A stretch of 15,000 nucleotides of DNA from Chrysomallon squamiferum (taxonomy: Eukaryota > Mollusca > Gastropoda > Neomphalida > Peltospiridae), in assembly GCA_012295275.1 (NCBI GenBank), contig CM022673.1, forward strand, positions 6,235,311 through 6,250,310, in the 5' to 3' direction. This document shows positions 1 through 8,040 of this stretch, one piece after another. The translations under genes were made by a program, and so were the position numbers. The notes under the pieces were generated by a model that was not told the origin of the DNA, did no database searches, and worked only from the letters and a program-made list of their open reading frames with translations. Within the stretch, counting starts at the first letter, position 1. Each line of letters starts with the position of its first letter.

Positions 1-91
1 TAATAAAGAAATAAAATAAAATAAAAATTTGTAAGAATATAGTTTATATTTCGGGGATAAAAAAATAGTTAAAAATACCAATACCAATAAT

Positions 92-151
<60 letters not shown>

Positions 152-539
152 AAGAAGAATAACAACAACACTAATAAATAAATAAAATATTGAAGATTAC
201 TGGAGAAAGGAAAATCACGTGTCTAGAATGTAGTTTTTAACTGTCACGTGCGACCTAGAACAGACCAGCCAACTACTATTAACGATTACTTTGCCAGCTG
301 AATGCACTCGTGTGTGCTAACCTTAATGCCAGCAGAAGATACATAACATAAAACAATGCAAAATACGTGATCCAAACAACAACAAATATACAAAATGAAT
401 TTTAATTTACAAGTAATAGTTTAATAGTCGAATTGTAACAAGAATATTGCTTTATGCTTTCCCTCGTTTAGCTTACTATGAAAGTTTGTAATTTTTCAGT
501 TCTTATACAAAAATTGTAGGAAACACATTACTGGTATAA
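1..539. other. Flank downstream of the gene
   Basis: AT-rich DNA without a coding frame. It holds the trinucleotide repeat block at 92-183 and two E-boxes (TCACGTG at 215-221 and 244-250). I see nothing else in it. Confidence 0.5.
92..183 (+). repeat. Compound trinucleotide repeat (ATA)n-(GAA)n-(AAC)n
   Basis: About 10 ATA units (92-122) run directly into about 12 GAA units (122-159), then a short AAC run and AAAT units. The GAA section is a pure purine tract that could form triplex DNA. Confidence 0.95.
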
Positions 540-545
540 TTTATT
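540..545 (-). terminator. Polyadenylation signal AATAAA
   Basis: AATAAA on the minus strand lies about 210 nt past the stop codon. It is followed within roughly 20 nt by the GU-rich word ATGTGTTTCC, the expected arrangement around a cleavage site. This is the best candidate for the 3' end. Confidence 0.6.
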
Positions 546-753
546 TTACAATTTTTTTTTTTTTTTTATGGTAATCTTTTGTTTTTTGTTTGTTATATTT
601 ATCTTTGTAGTTATTTTTTATGTGTATGTAAGTTTATCATTCATTCATACGTTATATGTTTGCGTGACTGTGCAGGATATAGAAAATTCATCAGCGTTTC
701 TGACAAATGTTGCCGATTACAGTTTGTACAGTAATTTAACCAGTCTCCTTTAT
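540..753 (-). other. Probable 3' UTR of the myomodulin gene
   Basis: This non-coding stretch runs from the stop codon to the first well-supported poly(A) signal. It includes a 16-base A run on the minus strand (567-552). The end is inferred from the signal and its downstream element; no transcript evidence is available. Confidence 0.55.
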
Positions 754-754
754 T
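749..754 (-). terminator. AATAAA overlapping the stop codon
   Basis: The minus strand reads TCC TAA ATAAAG, so an AATAAA hexamer shares a base with the TAA stop. Using it would give an almost UTR-less mRNA. The downstream sequence lacks an obvious GU-rich element, so the signal at 540-545 is preferred. Confidence 0.3.
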
Positions 755-1616
755 TAGGACGAATTGTTTTCCGGTGAATTCTCCATTTTACTGTCGACCT
801 GTTCGTCGCTGCGTTTCCCAAGTCGGAGCATGCTCATTGGCCTCTTCCCAAGACGGAGCATGCTCATTGGTCGCTTGCCAAGTCGAAGCATGTTCATTGG
901 TCGCTTGCCAAGTCGAAGCATGCTCATTGGTCGCTTTCCTAATCTGAGCATGCCCAACTGTCGTTTTCCCATACGAATCATACTCATGGGTCGTTTTCCC
1001 AATCTAAGCATACTCATTGGTCGTTTTCCGAGTCGGAGCATGCCCAGTTGACGTTTTCCCAATCTAAGCATATTCATTGGCCGTTTTCCAAGTCGGAGCA
1101 TGCCCAGTTGGCGTTTTCCCAATCTAAGCATGCTCATGGGTCGTTTACCAAGACGGAGCATACTCATCGGTCGCTTTTCTATCAAGTCTTTCAATTCTTC
1201 GTCATCCAGATCTTCACCGACGTCACCAAGTCCGTTCTCAACGTCGTCGGTGTTCTCTTCGTTCTCCAAAAAATCTTTCATCCATTTTTCCTCGTCCTCC
1301 TCCTCCTGTTCTTTTACCAAATCCGCCTCGTCCGGCTTGGAACTGTCGAACTCCGGCACCGATCGTTTCTGTCGTTCGGCTCCGTCGTAACCTAGCTCGT
1401 GCGACAGCTGTTCGTTCTGGAGGTAATCGTACAGCCAGTCCAAATCGTTCTCTTGGGAGTCGCCCGCGTAAGGGGAGGCGCGCCCGAGTCGCAGCATGCC
1501 GAGTCCTCGTTTTCCCAAGCGAAGCATGTGCAACCCTCGGCCCAGTCTGGACATGTCGTACGATCTCTTCTGTCTGGATGCAGAGTCTTCGTTTTCAGCG
1601 GAGTCGTCTGTCAGAC
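754..1616 (-). CDS. Myomodulin neuropeptide precursor, 3'-terminal coding exon (5' part missing)
   Basis: This exon encodes a secreted prohormone that is cut into amidated myomodulin peptides, which modulate molluscan muscle contraction and neurons. It begins at 1616 after a strong acceptor, in phase 1 (two bases GT complete a split codon), and reads LTDDSAENEDSASRQKR onward to a TAA at 754-756, about 286 codons. In order it holds an acidic leader remnant, SYDMSRL-GR, GLHMLRL-GKR, GLGMLRL-GR, two acidic spacers, twelve tandem decapeptides ending MLRLGKR (one MIRMGKR), and a tail ending ENNSS. The copy count is six PMSMLRL, two PMNMLRL, three QLGMLRL and one PMSMIRM. Each Gly donates the amide and each Lys-Arg is a convertase site. 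PMSMLRL-amide is identical to Aplysia myomodulin A. The first Met in frame, at 1554, sits inside a peptide (SYDMSRL) and follows an RQKR site, so it is not the start. The signal peptide must lie on an upstream exon that I did not find. The peptide family is certain; the exon 5' boundary is very likely. Confidence 0.95.
757..810 (-). other. C-terminal tail of the precursor
   Basis: Eighteen residues, SDEQVDSKMENSPENNSS, follow the last Lys-Arg. They are acidic and polar, with no amidation glycine. This is the usual short C-terminal remnant peptide. Confidence 0.8.
811..1170 (-). repeat. Twelve-copy 30-bp tandem repeat encoding myomodulin units
   Basis: Twelve head-to-tail units of exactly 30 bp each encode one decapeptide, X-X-X-M-(L/I)-R-(L/M)-G-K-R, with no indels. 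In translation order the heptapeptides are PMS, PMS, QLG, PMN, QLG, PMS, PMS(IRM), QLG, PMS, PMN, PMS, PMS. The units differ at many synonymous sites (Arg, Leu, Lys and Pro codons all vary) while the peptide stays fixed. This indicates purifying selection on the products. It also explains why antisense frames are open here. Confidence 0.97.
1171..1362 (-). other. Propeptide spacer 2, strongly acidic (SVPEFDSS...LIEKR)
   Basis: This 64-residue segment runs from RQKR to the Lys-Arg before the first tandem unit. It contains the acidic run EQEEEDEEKW and a second acidic stretch, DVGEDLDDEELKDLIEKR. Such acidic spacers are typical of prohormones that carry many basic peptides, and they balance the charge of the Arg/Lys-rich array. 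No amidation site or known peptide is visible within it. Confidence 0.75.
1363..1479 (-). other. Propeptide spacer 1 (ASPYAG...ERQKR)
   Basis: This is a 39-residue segment between the Gly-Arg after GLGMLRL and an RQKR convertase site. It is rich in Asp, Glu, Asn and aromatic residues (DLDWLYDYLQNEQL) and has no amidation glycine at its end. It is read as a connecting peptide that assists folding or sorting. A bioactive role cannot be excluded because both ends are cleavage sites. Confidence 0.75.
1480..1536 (-). other. Two divergent N-terminal myomodulin-like peptides, GLHMLRL and GLGMLRL
   Basis: GLHMLRL-GKR (1536-1507) is followed directly by GLGMLRL-GR (1506-1480). Both keep the MLRL-Gly core needed for a C-terminally amidated myomodulin. 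The first is released at a dibasic Lys-Arg site. The second ends in Gly-Arg before ASPYAG, so it would need monobasic cleavage. The preceding boundary, SYDMSRL-GR, is also Gly-Arg. They are separated from the main array by about 100 residues of acidic spacer, a split arrangement seen in other molluscan myomodulin-type precursors. Confidence 0.85.
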
Positions 1617-1640
1617 CTGCAAAACAAGAAGAGGTAAATG
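1617..1640 (-). other. Splice acceptor (intron 3' end) of the myomodulin exon
   Basis: Read on the minus strand, a pyrimidine-rich tract (CCTCTTCTTGTTTTGCAG) ends in AG at 1618-1617, immediately before the open frame. Directly downstream the protein is acidic, serine-rich and followed by RQKR, which fits propeptide sequence. Upstream, the same frame stays open for only about 25 codons, encodes no Met and reaches a stop near 1690. That supports an intron here rather than continuous coding. The splice phase is 1. Confidence 0.85.
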
Positions 1641-2690
1641 TGAATGTTTGAGGACTTGGTCCAAATAAATGTTTTTTTAATGCACCCGTCTAATACAAAT
1701 GTTCTGGCTCTGACACCTTTTTGATGATAATTGCCGCTGCTAGTCATGAAATGTCGTCGTCAGTCTCAGAACTTCCTGCTAGGCTAGAAATTCTTTGGTT
1801 TGTTAGTTGTTGTTTTTTTAAAAGAAAAAAAGAAGAAGAAATCAAATGAGACTTAATGATTTAGAATCTAATAGAAAGAAATGGTCTTCGGTTTGTTGAA
1901 ATAACGCCCCTATCGAAATACATCCCTCCCAACAAAAAAGACAATCTAAAAAAAAAATTAAAAAATAAATAAATAAATAAATAAAACGAAAGAAACAAAC
2001 TTATAGATTTATAATGGATTATATCAATCTGTAGCACATATCCATTACATGAGTTTGTCTATGAATTACTATCTGATTTATTTCAGTGATAAAATTAATT
2101 AAATTTGTTTAATAAAAATGATTTATTTTTTCATAATAATAATAAAAAAAACAACCAAAAACACAAATGGTGATATTGTGTTATTTTGTACACTATAAAA
2201 TAAATCAACTTTTTTCTTAACTATGTTTTTTTTTTGTTTTTTTTAAAGTTTCTTTCCTGATGGTGCTCTCACCACTGTTATTATTTTTATTTTATTTCAT
2301 TTTGTAGGGTTTCAGTCCTTTACTTTCTTTCCTTCCATCCTTTCTTCCTATAAAGCTTTCTTAGATGTCTATCTTTCTATTTGTCAGTGTATTTGTCTAT
2401 CTACGTGTCTGTCTGTCTGTTTCTGTCTCCATCTGTATTTATTTCACCCTTCTGTCTGTCTGATCGTCTTCACTTTATTGGTTTGCCTGCTAATTTTTAT
2501 GACCGTTATCCACCAATAACTCCGTCCATCTACCTGAATAAATCTCAGTTTTCTTGTATTTCTTTTTCTTATTCCTATCTCTATATATTTTTTGTTTTTG
2601 TTTTTAATTATTATTATTTTTTTTTTCAACGTCAGAATATTACATAAAAAGACATTAGACAGACAAATCTGCTCTAAAATTACAGCAAAA
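1641..2690. other. AT-rich intron or flank; (AAAT)n and TCTG-type repeats
   Basis: No coding potential is seen. It contains an (AAAT)n run near 1961-1985, several homopolymer A or T runs, and a degenerate TCTA/TCTG repeat at about 2368-2465. Given the phase-1 acceptor at 1617, this is most simply intron sequence of the myomodulin gene. Confidence 0.6.
2368..2465 (+). repeat. Degenerate (TCTA/TCTG)n tetranucleotide repeat
   Basis: Repeated TCTATC, TCTGTC and related words, including a pure CTGT run near 2409-2420. The hydrophobic frames across it are by-products of the repeat. Confidence 0.75.
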
Positions 2691-3060
2691 GCAGCTTCGT
2701 GTAAATGGATACCAAACCGTCGTCGTGTTTGGTCTGGCTTTCTGCTAACAAGTATCGTTAACGTTTTTCTTTTTATCTACTTACTGCCAATAGCGGCGAA
2801 TGAACGGCGGTGTTAGGAGAACAACACTCAGCATCGATCGCTGATAAAGCGGCCACCACGCTACTTTAGTCGGTGCGAAGCTAATTGTTATTCACAGGGA
2901 AAATTGCCATTTGTGAGTCTTTGATTTTCTGACACCAACGGTCATTGTACGGTTGTAAAACAGCGTCCATATGGTTAACCGTTGACCACGAGTAAACACG
3001 AAAAGGTTCAGATGGAGTAGCTTGTGGTTCTTGGAGAAAGCTGCAGCCTGCGTAATTGAT
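2690..3060. other. Island of higher GC, unique sequence
   Basis: Balanced composition and several CpGs stand out from the AT-rich surroundings. The minus strand has a good donor-like word, GTAAGT, at 2784-2779. No coding exon compatible with the myomodulin phase is present: that frame reaches a stop nine codons upstream without a Met. It could be a conserved regulatory element or an untranslated exon. Confidence 0.3.
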
Positions 3061-3096
3061 GAGCGGATGTAGGGAGAAGTGGGTTTGTTTGGGGTA

Positions 3097-3115
3097 TTTT
3101 TTTTTTTTTTTTTTT
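3097..3115 (+). repeat. Poly(T) run
   Basis: Nineteen consecutive T. It could be a poly(A) tail of a minus-strand retrocopy, but no retroelement body is recognised next to it. Confidence 0.8.
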
Positions 3116-3287
3116 CCTCCATGAAGAAGGAGAGATGGGGAGTTACGGAAAGAGAAACAATGAAAAAAGATATGTATTCAGTTAACCTTCCTTCAAAAAT
3201 ATACATACACAATAAATATTTATATCCATTCATCTTTGTAAGCATACATTCATACTTATATATACACAAACTAGTAATACTAACATT

Positions 3288-3331
3288 ATATACACATACA
3301 CACGCACACATAAACACGCATATGCATACAA
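3288..3331 (+). repeat. Degenerate (AC)n / ATGC-type repeat
   Basis: TACACATACACACGCACACA and related words form an interrupted AC repeat. It creates spurious Cys/Val frames on the minus strand. Confidence 0.75.
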
Positions 3332-3339
3332 AATAAAGT

Positions 3340-4480
3340 TTCAGAAGATGATTAATTAACCGACTCTTCAGCTAGACACATGAAGTGAACAGTGCTGGAC
3401 CCCTGACAAAGTGAAATGAACTGAATAACAAGAAAAGTGACAAGAAAAGAAGATACCAGAGACAGCCGGACGGACTCGTGTGTAGAAGCTGAGACTGACA
3501 GATACATGGACTAAGATAGTGATCAGGAGAAAGCTGAATTCTCAGAGATAGCAGGTCACTGACAGATGAAATGGAACAGAAACAGATAGACCAAGACTCG
3601 TCTGATGGAGGTTTTAATACTCTGGCAATTACCAAATAAACAAACTACAGGTCTATATATTATTATCTTAACTTGTATCTAAAACACTGGTCTGTTTGAG
3701 TAATTGAGTGCAGGCGTGTGAAATGTGTAGCAAAACCGTATAAGTAAGTATTAATCACAAGTATTAGGTTGGGAAAAGCAATTTTAGTTTACATTGGATA
3801 GGAGTGGCTGTTTGTGATATAAGAATATGTCAAGACAATGGCGTAACCCCTACGCTATCATTAAAAAAAAAAAAACAAGACCAAAGATTTGACAAACCCA
3901 CTAATGCCAGTTAATGTGACAGACCAATTACTTAACCCCATCACCTTTGCCATGAAAACGGGTCGGTGACTTAATCACAACGCGACCGCAAGCAAGATAA
4001 TAATTAAGTTATTTCTGGTTAAAAAGTCTTGATCTCAGACAATGAAAATATCGAGCTGATCCAATCTGTCTGCAAGTTGTAACTGAATGCATGTACGTTT
4101 CTATTTCAAATCCTTCATTCACTTCATTAGAAGATCACAGCCGAAACGTATCCAATATAATCCGGCAGTCGTTGAAATTAAAGTATTTCCTCAATGTTTA
4201 AAACTTTCAAATTGACAGTTAACAGAACGGAAATGACAGATGCATCATAATGATTTCAATTATTAAGGATTTGACCACAAGTCTACTCCGTTGGCGTGTC
4301 ATGGCAAAATGGCCGCCGGCGCTCTGTCTGAGGTAGTATTTACCTTCTCTTTATCTCGTGTTTTAACTAGTTCTCAGATGACAGATACTTTACGTGAATT
4401 ATTTCCATTCTGCTAGACTTCCGACAGAAAGACGTTGTTAAAACTACTACAGTTCTATCGGAGAAATCGAACATGTTATA
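3340..4480. other. Unique non-coding DNA, purine-rich at 3365-3620
   Basis: No gene is recognised. The first 250 bases are purine-rich on the plus strand. A mariner-end-like word sits at 3763-3787, and a small CpG-rich patch with a YY1-like word lies at 4290-4335. The rest is ordinary AT-rich sequence. Confidence 0.45.
4306..4317 (+). promoter_or_regulatory. YY1-like word AAAATGGCCGCC
   Basis: It matches the known YY1 consensus AANATGGCNGC and lies in a short GC-rich patch inside AT-rich DNA. It is a motif match only; function is not shown. Confidence 0.25.
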
Positions 4481-4487
4481 TAGCTAG

Positions 4488-4488
<1 letters not shown>

Positions 4489-4539
<51 letters not shown>
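4489..4539 (+). repeat. (CA)n microsatellite, about 25 units
   Basis: An uninterrupted CA dinucleotide run followed by a very A-rich stretch to about 4740. The minus-strand Cys/Val-rich frame here comes from the repeat. Confidence 0.98.
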
Positions 4540-4543
<4 letters not shown>

Positions 4544-4770
4544 AATTAAAATAAAAAAAAATAAAACAAAATAAAATATATTAAAAACAAAGACAATAAA
4601 AATTAGATATAAAAAAGCCAAACAAAACAAAAAAATAACATCAGGTAGAGAAAGAAAATACGTTTCAGGAAAAGAAAATTTAAGAAAAATATGGACAAAA
4701 TAAACAAGAAGAAAATATAGCAAAAATAATGAAACAAAAATAATAATAATGATAGATAGAAGAAGAGTAG

Positions 4771-4967
4771 TGATACTAGCAGTAGCAGAGTAGTAGTAAT
4801 AGTAGTAATAGCAGTAGTACTAGTTAGACGTAATAGTAGTAGTAGTAATATTATTAATAATTGTAGTTGCAGAGTTAGTACTAGTAGTGTGGTAGTAGTG
4901 GTAGTAATAGTGGTAGTGCTAGTAGTAATAAAATCAGTAGGTGTAGTAGTAGTAGTAGTGTTAGTAA
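4771..4967 (+). repeat. Degenerate (TAG)n trinucleotide repeat
   Basis: Interspersed TAG, TAA, CAG and TGG triplets extend over nearly 200 bases, with a pure AGT core at about 4940-4960. Confidence 0.9.
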
Positions 4968-4979
4968 CAGGCAGATTCT

Positions 4980-5280
4980 CGCAAATGAAATTATATTTGG
5001 TCTAAAACCCCCTTAGCCTCCGTATCACGCTAAACACACGATCGCTCTGTGTTTTGCACCACAGCAAGCACTGCCATCTGTTTCAATTATATCTCACGGA
5101 GAGCGAGCCGCCATGTCATCTTTGAGTGGTCTCAGAACAAGGGAATTAATATTCCTTTGATAGCTTTTTCTCCTGTTAATCTGAAAGACTTGCAAATTCG
5201 CCACGTACAGCCTCCAGATGTCAGCACTGGTGACGTTAATTCGATCACACCGCAAGAGTTATGATGTTACAACTGAACAA
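4980..5280. other. GC-elevated island with a short open frame, probably not coding
   Basis: Unique sequence with a 71-codon plus-strand frame (5049-5264) that resembles no family I know. It includes GCCGCCATGT at 5107-5116, a YY1-like word in reverse orientation, and TGACGTTA, a CRE-half-site-type word, at 5231-5238. It is a candidate regulatory element. Confidence 0.3.
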
Positions 5281-5460
5281 AACGTAAGAGTATTACGTGC
5301 TGGTGTTATCAGTGGTTAATGGTTAATAAAGTATCGCTAAGAATTTCCTCTGAGTGATTGCAGTTTGATAGTTGCCCTGATTGCTGTAGGGAAAGGTCTT
5401 TAAAAAAAATCAACCTCGTGGGTTTGTTAGATGAGGTTGTGAAAGAAATATTTATAGATT
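5281..5460. other. AT-rich non-coding spacer
   Basis: No coding or repeat signal is seen beyond a short A run at 5402-5409. Confidence 0.4.
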
Positions 5461-5580
5461 TAAATACGTACCGAGATCATATAATGTATGCATATATATA
5501 TTTAAATACATACCATGGTAAAATATATAGATTTTAGTACATACAGGATAAAATATATAACGAATTATAATACATACTTG
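5460..5580 (+). repeat. Degenerate 31-42 bp tandem repeat
   Basis: The word TACATAC (first copy TACGTAC) recurs at 5465, 5507, 5538 and 5571. The flanks are similar and AT-rich (TTAAA before, GGATAAAATATA after), giving spacings of 42, 31 and 33 bases. It is a decayed minisatellite of about four units. Confidence 0.6.
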
Positions 5581-5980
5581 GATAATTTGCTGTAGACTTT
5601 AAACATATTGTATCACACGATATCGAAACATAACAAAACCAGATATCGTGAATTATATTATTTGAAGCATTCTACAGTTTTCAGTAACTGTGTCTTAGTA
5701 CTGAAGAAGTTCAATAAATCAAATCAGGTTATCGATACATACATAAACTTAAGGGACAAAAAAAGCTTGGCTTCTTTAACTGGAGTTTTTAGAGGGAGGC
5801 GAGGGACATTTTTGAACCTTGATCTGTGGATACAAATCATTAATTGTATTGAGTATTGACAGTCTTGTAAAAATTGAAACTGTTTATGCAAACACGATCC
5901 CCATGATCCTTTCCACCCAGTCCTCCCATTGAAAAATCCTGGATAAGAGCAAGAATGATTTTACTGTCATAAGTCATATG
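5581..5980. other. AT-rich non-coding DNA
   Basis: It contains an 83-codon plus-strand frame (5608-5859) with no recognisable domain and no coding-like composition. I do not call it a gene. Confidence 0.4.
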
Positions 5981-6160
5981 TTATCTGAATCATACATTAT
6001 TATATTAGGTAAATCATACATCAGTGTTTTACCTAAACCATACATTAGTGTATTATCTAAATTATATATATATTATCTAAATAATCTAAATCGTACATCT
6101 ATCTAAATTTATATCGAGGTGTATGATTTAGATAATATTTTAGATGAAATGTATTGAGGT
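5981..6160 (+). repeat. Degenerate AT-rich minisatellite (~24 bp unit) with an inverted end
   Basis: Units of the form TTATCTAAATCATACATTAG recur from 5981, with progressive shortening. From about 6120 the motif returns in inverted orientation (TATGATTTAGATAATA). The block could fold back on itself. Confidence 0.7.
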
Positions 6161-6239
6161 GTTGAGAAAACACACAAAGTAATGAATCATACAGACGTTC
6201 CAGTGTACAAGTAGCAGATATTCTGATTTACATAACATT

Positions 6240-6560
6240 AGACAAAAGATGAAGTAAATGATGAAGTTAACAAATAAACGATGGTGTTAGTAGTAGGTGA
6301 CAGAGTTAGTATGTAAGTGATGAGTTAGTAAATTACGGAATTAAAAGAAGAGATGAAGTTAGCAGGTAAGTGGTGTTGCCAGAAAGTAAGTGATGAATAG
6401 TGTAAGTTATGGAGTTAATAAGTATGAATTTAGGTTAGCATGTACCTGATGAAGTTAAGAAGTAAGCAACGGAGTTAGTAAGGAAGCAAATCGGTTAGCA
6501 AGCAAGAACTGGATTTAGCAATTAACTGATGCATTTAATAAATAACAGATCATGGAATTA
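6240..6560 (+). repeat. Degenerate minisatellite, roughly 20-25 bp unit
   Basis: Words such as GATGAAGTTAGCAAGTAAGT and GGAGTTAGTA recur at least ten times with many substitutions and small indels. It reads as an old tandem array of GTAAGTGATGGAGTTAGTA-type units. No frame stays open through it. Confidence 0.75.
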
Positions 6561-6985
6561 GCAATGATGCAGAGAACAGATTCAGGATGTATGCTATACC
6601 AAGGAAACTGAAGTTTGTTATGGCACTGGGATGCTATACAGAACTGTCAGCGATATGCTTTGGTAATCTTACGCTATGATTAAAATGTCATGTTGACCCC
6701 GATGAAAATGTCAAAGTAAATGAATCTACGCGATCATGTTATTAACAGATTCGTAATCGTATACATTGTCAGTGATTAAAAACAGCTGTGTCAAAGAAAG
6801 ACAGATGATGTATCTTTGGGAAAAGAAAAACAACAACAAGAAGACGACGAAAACAAAACACCTCCTACGATTCAAGTGAACTGTCGGCCCCGTTCAGTGA
6901 CCTTCTCAACCACACAAGAAAATAGAACTCGCAAAATAACGTGAAAATTTAACATCAGTGGGTACTGACACTGTTTAAATGTCGA
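6561..6985. other. Unique AT-rich non-coding DNA
   Basis: No coding, RNA or repeat feature is recognised. Confidence 0.4.
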
Positions 6986-6990
6986 ATGAA

Positions 6991-7099
6991 CTACTACTGC
7001 TATTACTAATATTACTGCTACTACTACTATTACTACTACTATTACTACTACTGTTACTACAACTACTGCTACTACTACTACTACATTACAACTACTATT
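6991..7099 (+). repeat. Degenerate (ACT)n trinucleotide repeat
   Basis: CTACTACTGCTATTACTA-type units over about 110 bases. The complement resembles the TAG repeat at 4771-4967. Confidence 0.9.
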
Positions 7100-8040
7100 A
7101 AACAGAGTTCAAGGAACTATATGCGGCAACAACAACAACAACTGGAACTCTATCGCTGTACTTGCAGTAATAACATTTAAGGACTTTCGATATTTTCAAT
7201 ATATTCTTGTTTTATTGTTATTGCTAGGGAAGTTTGGAAATAACAGATAATCCATTTCGAAGAGATTTTCGATAAAAAGAATATTGAATCCTGTGGAGTA
7301 TTAACTTTTTGGAGTACAAAGCAGATTTTGTTTTTGTTACAAAGTATTAGAGGATTCTCTGTTATGAAAATCTTATTTTGTTTGATTTACGTTTTATAAG
7401 ATGACGACCATTACAAAAACGAAGAAGAAGGAAAAGCAGAAAAATAAGAAGAAGAAGAAGAAGAGAATGATAAATAAAATCAATACTAATAAGATGACGA
7501 ACTAGATTATAACGAGAAAACGAAGACGACAAAATATTCGAAAAAAAAAAGAAGAAAGAAATAAAACTTGGAAAGTGACATTCGGTCAAGAATAAAAAAA
7601 CAAAAAATAAAAATAAAAAATAAAAAAATAAAAAATTGACAGTAACTTCGTAATTACTCAGTGATTAATTAAATACTATATGAATGTTACAGGTATGGAT
7701 GTGTGTATGAATTTAAAAATGAAAATTATGTTGTTGGTTTTCTGAGTAAACATATAGACAAGAACCTTTCTCATACTTCAGCAATGTGAATCGATTCCTA
7801 ACATTTTCTTAACAAAAAACACAAATTACTATTTTCTGTTTAAATTAAAACAGTTAAAACACTTCTCCTGTAAACACATTTCTTGAAAACAGAACAGAAA
7901 TAGGTAAAGAAATTATTATTATTATTATTTAAAAATGGTTATGATTCGGCCTAAAATTAACGTAAAATCAATAAACATAATTAGAATGTCTAAAACGTTT
8001 AATATTTATATGACTATATATATTTCATTAGTTGTGAATG
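7100..8040. other. AT-rich non-coding DNA with A-rich low complexity at 7415-7636
   Basis: Interrupted GAA-rich tracts are followed by a TAAAAA-type repeat (about 7597-7636) and a short (TTA)n at 7913-7930. No gene is recognised. The minus-strand Phe/Leu/Ser-rich frame at 7362-7589 is a translation of the A-rich tract. Confidence 0.5.

Noticed and set aside
764-1668. Several plus-strand open frames (764-1051, 1048-1395, 1100-1390, 1399-1668)
   Set aside because: They are antisense shadows of the myomodulin exon. The exact 30-bp repeat keeps antisense phases open, and their products have no family resemblance.
2779-2818. Minus-strand GTAAGT donor that would join in phase 1 to the myomodulin exon, giving ...SFAAIG-S-LTDD
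   Set aside because: It looks like the end of a signal peptide, but the frame hits a stop nine codons upstream with no Met, and no acceptor AG lies between the stop and the donor.
2892-3317. 141-codon minus-strand frame
   Set aside because: It spans an AC repeat and a poly(T) run (read as Lys) and has no domain or consistent composition.
3372-3635. 87-codon minus-strand Ser/Leu/Phe-rich frame
   Set aside because: It arises from the purine-rich plus strand; no motif, splice context or start context supports it.
5094-5125. Minus-strand Met-started mini-exon ending at GTGAGA in phase 1 (MTWRLAL)
   Set aside because: Phase and start fit, but the leader would have only about seven residues and lacks a hydrophobic core, so it cannot be the signal peptide exon.
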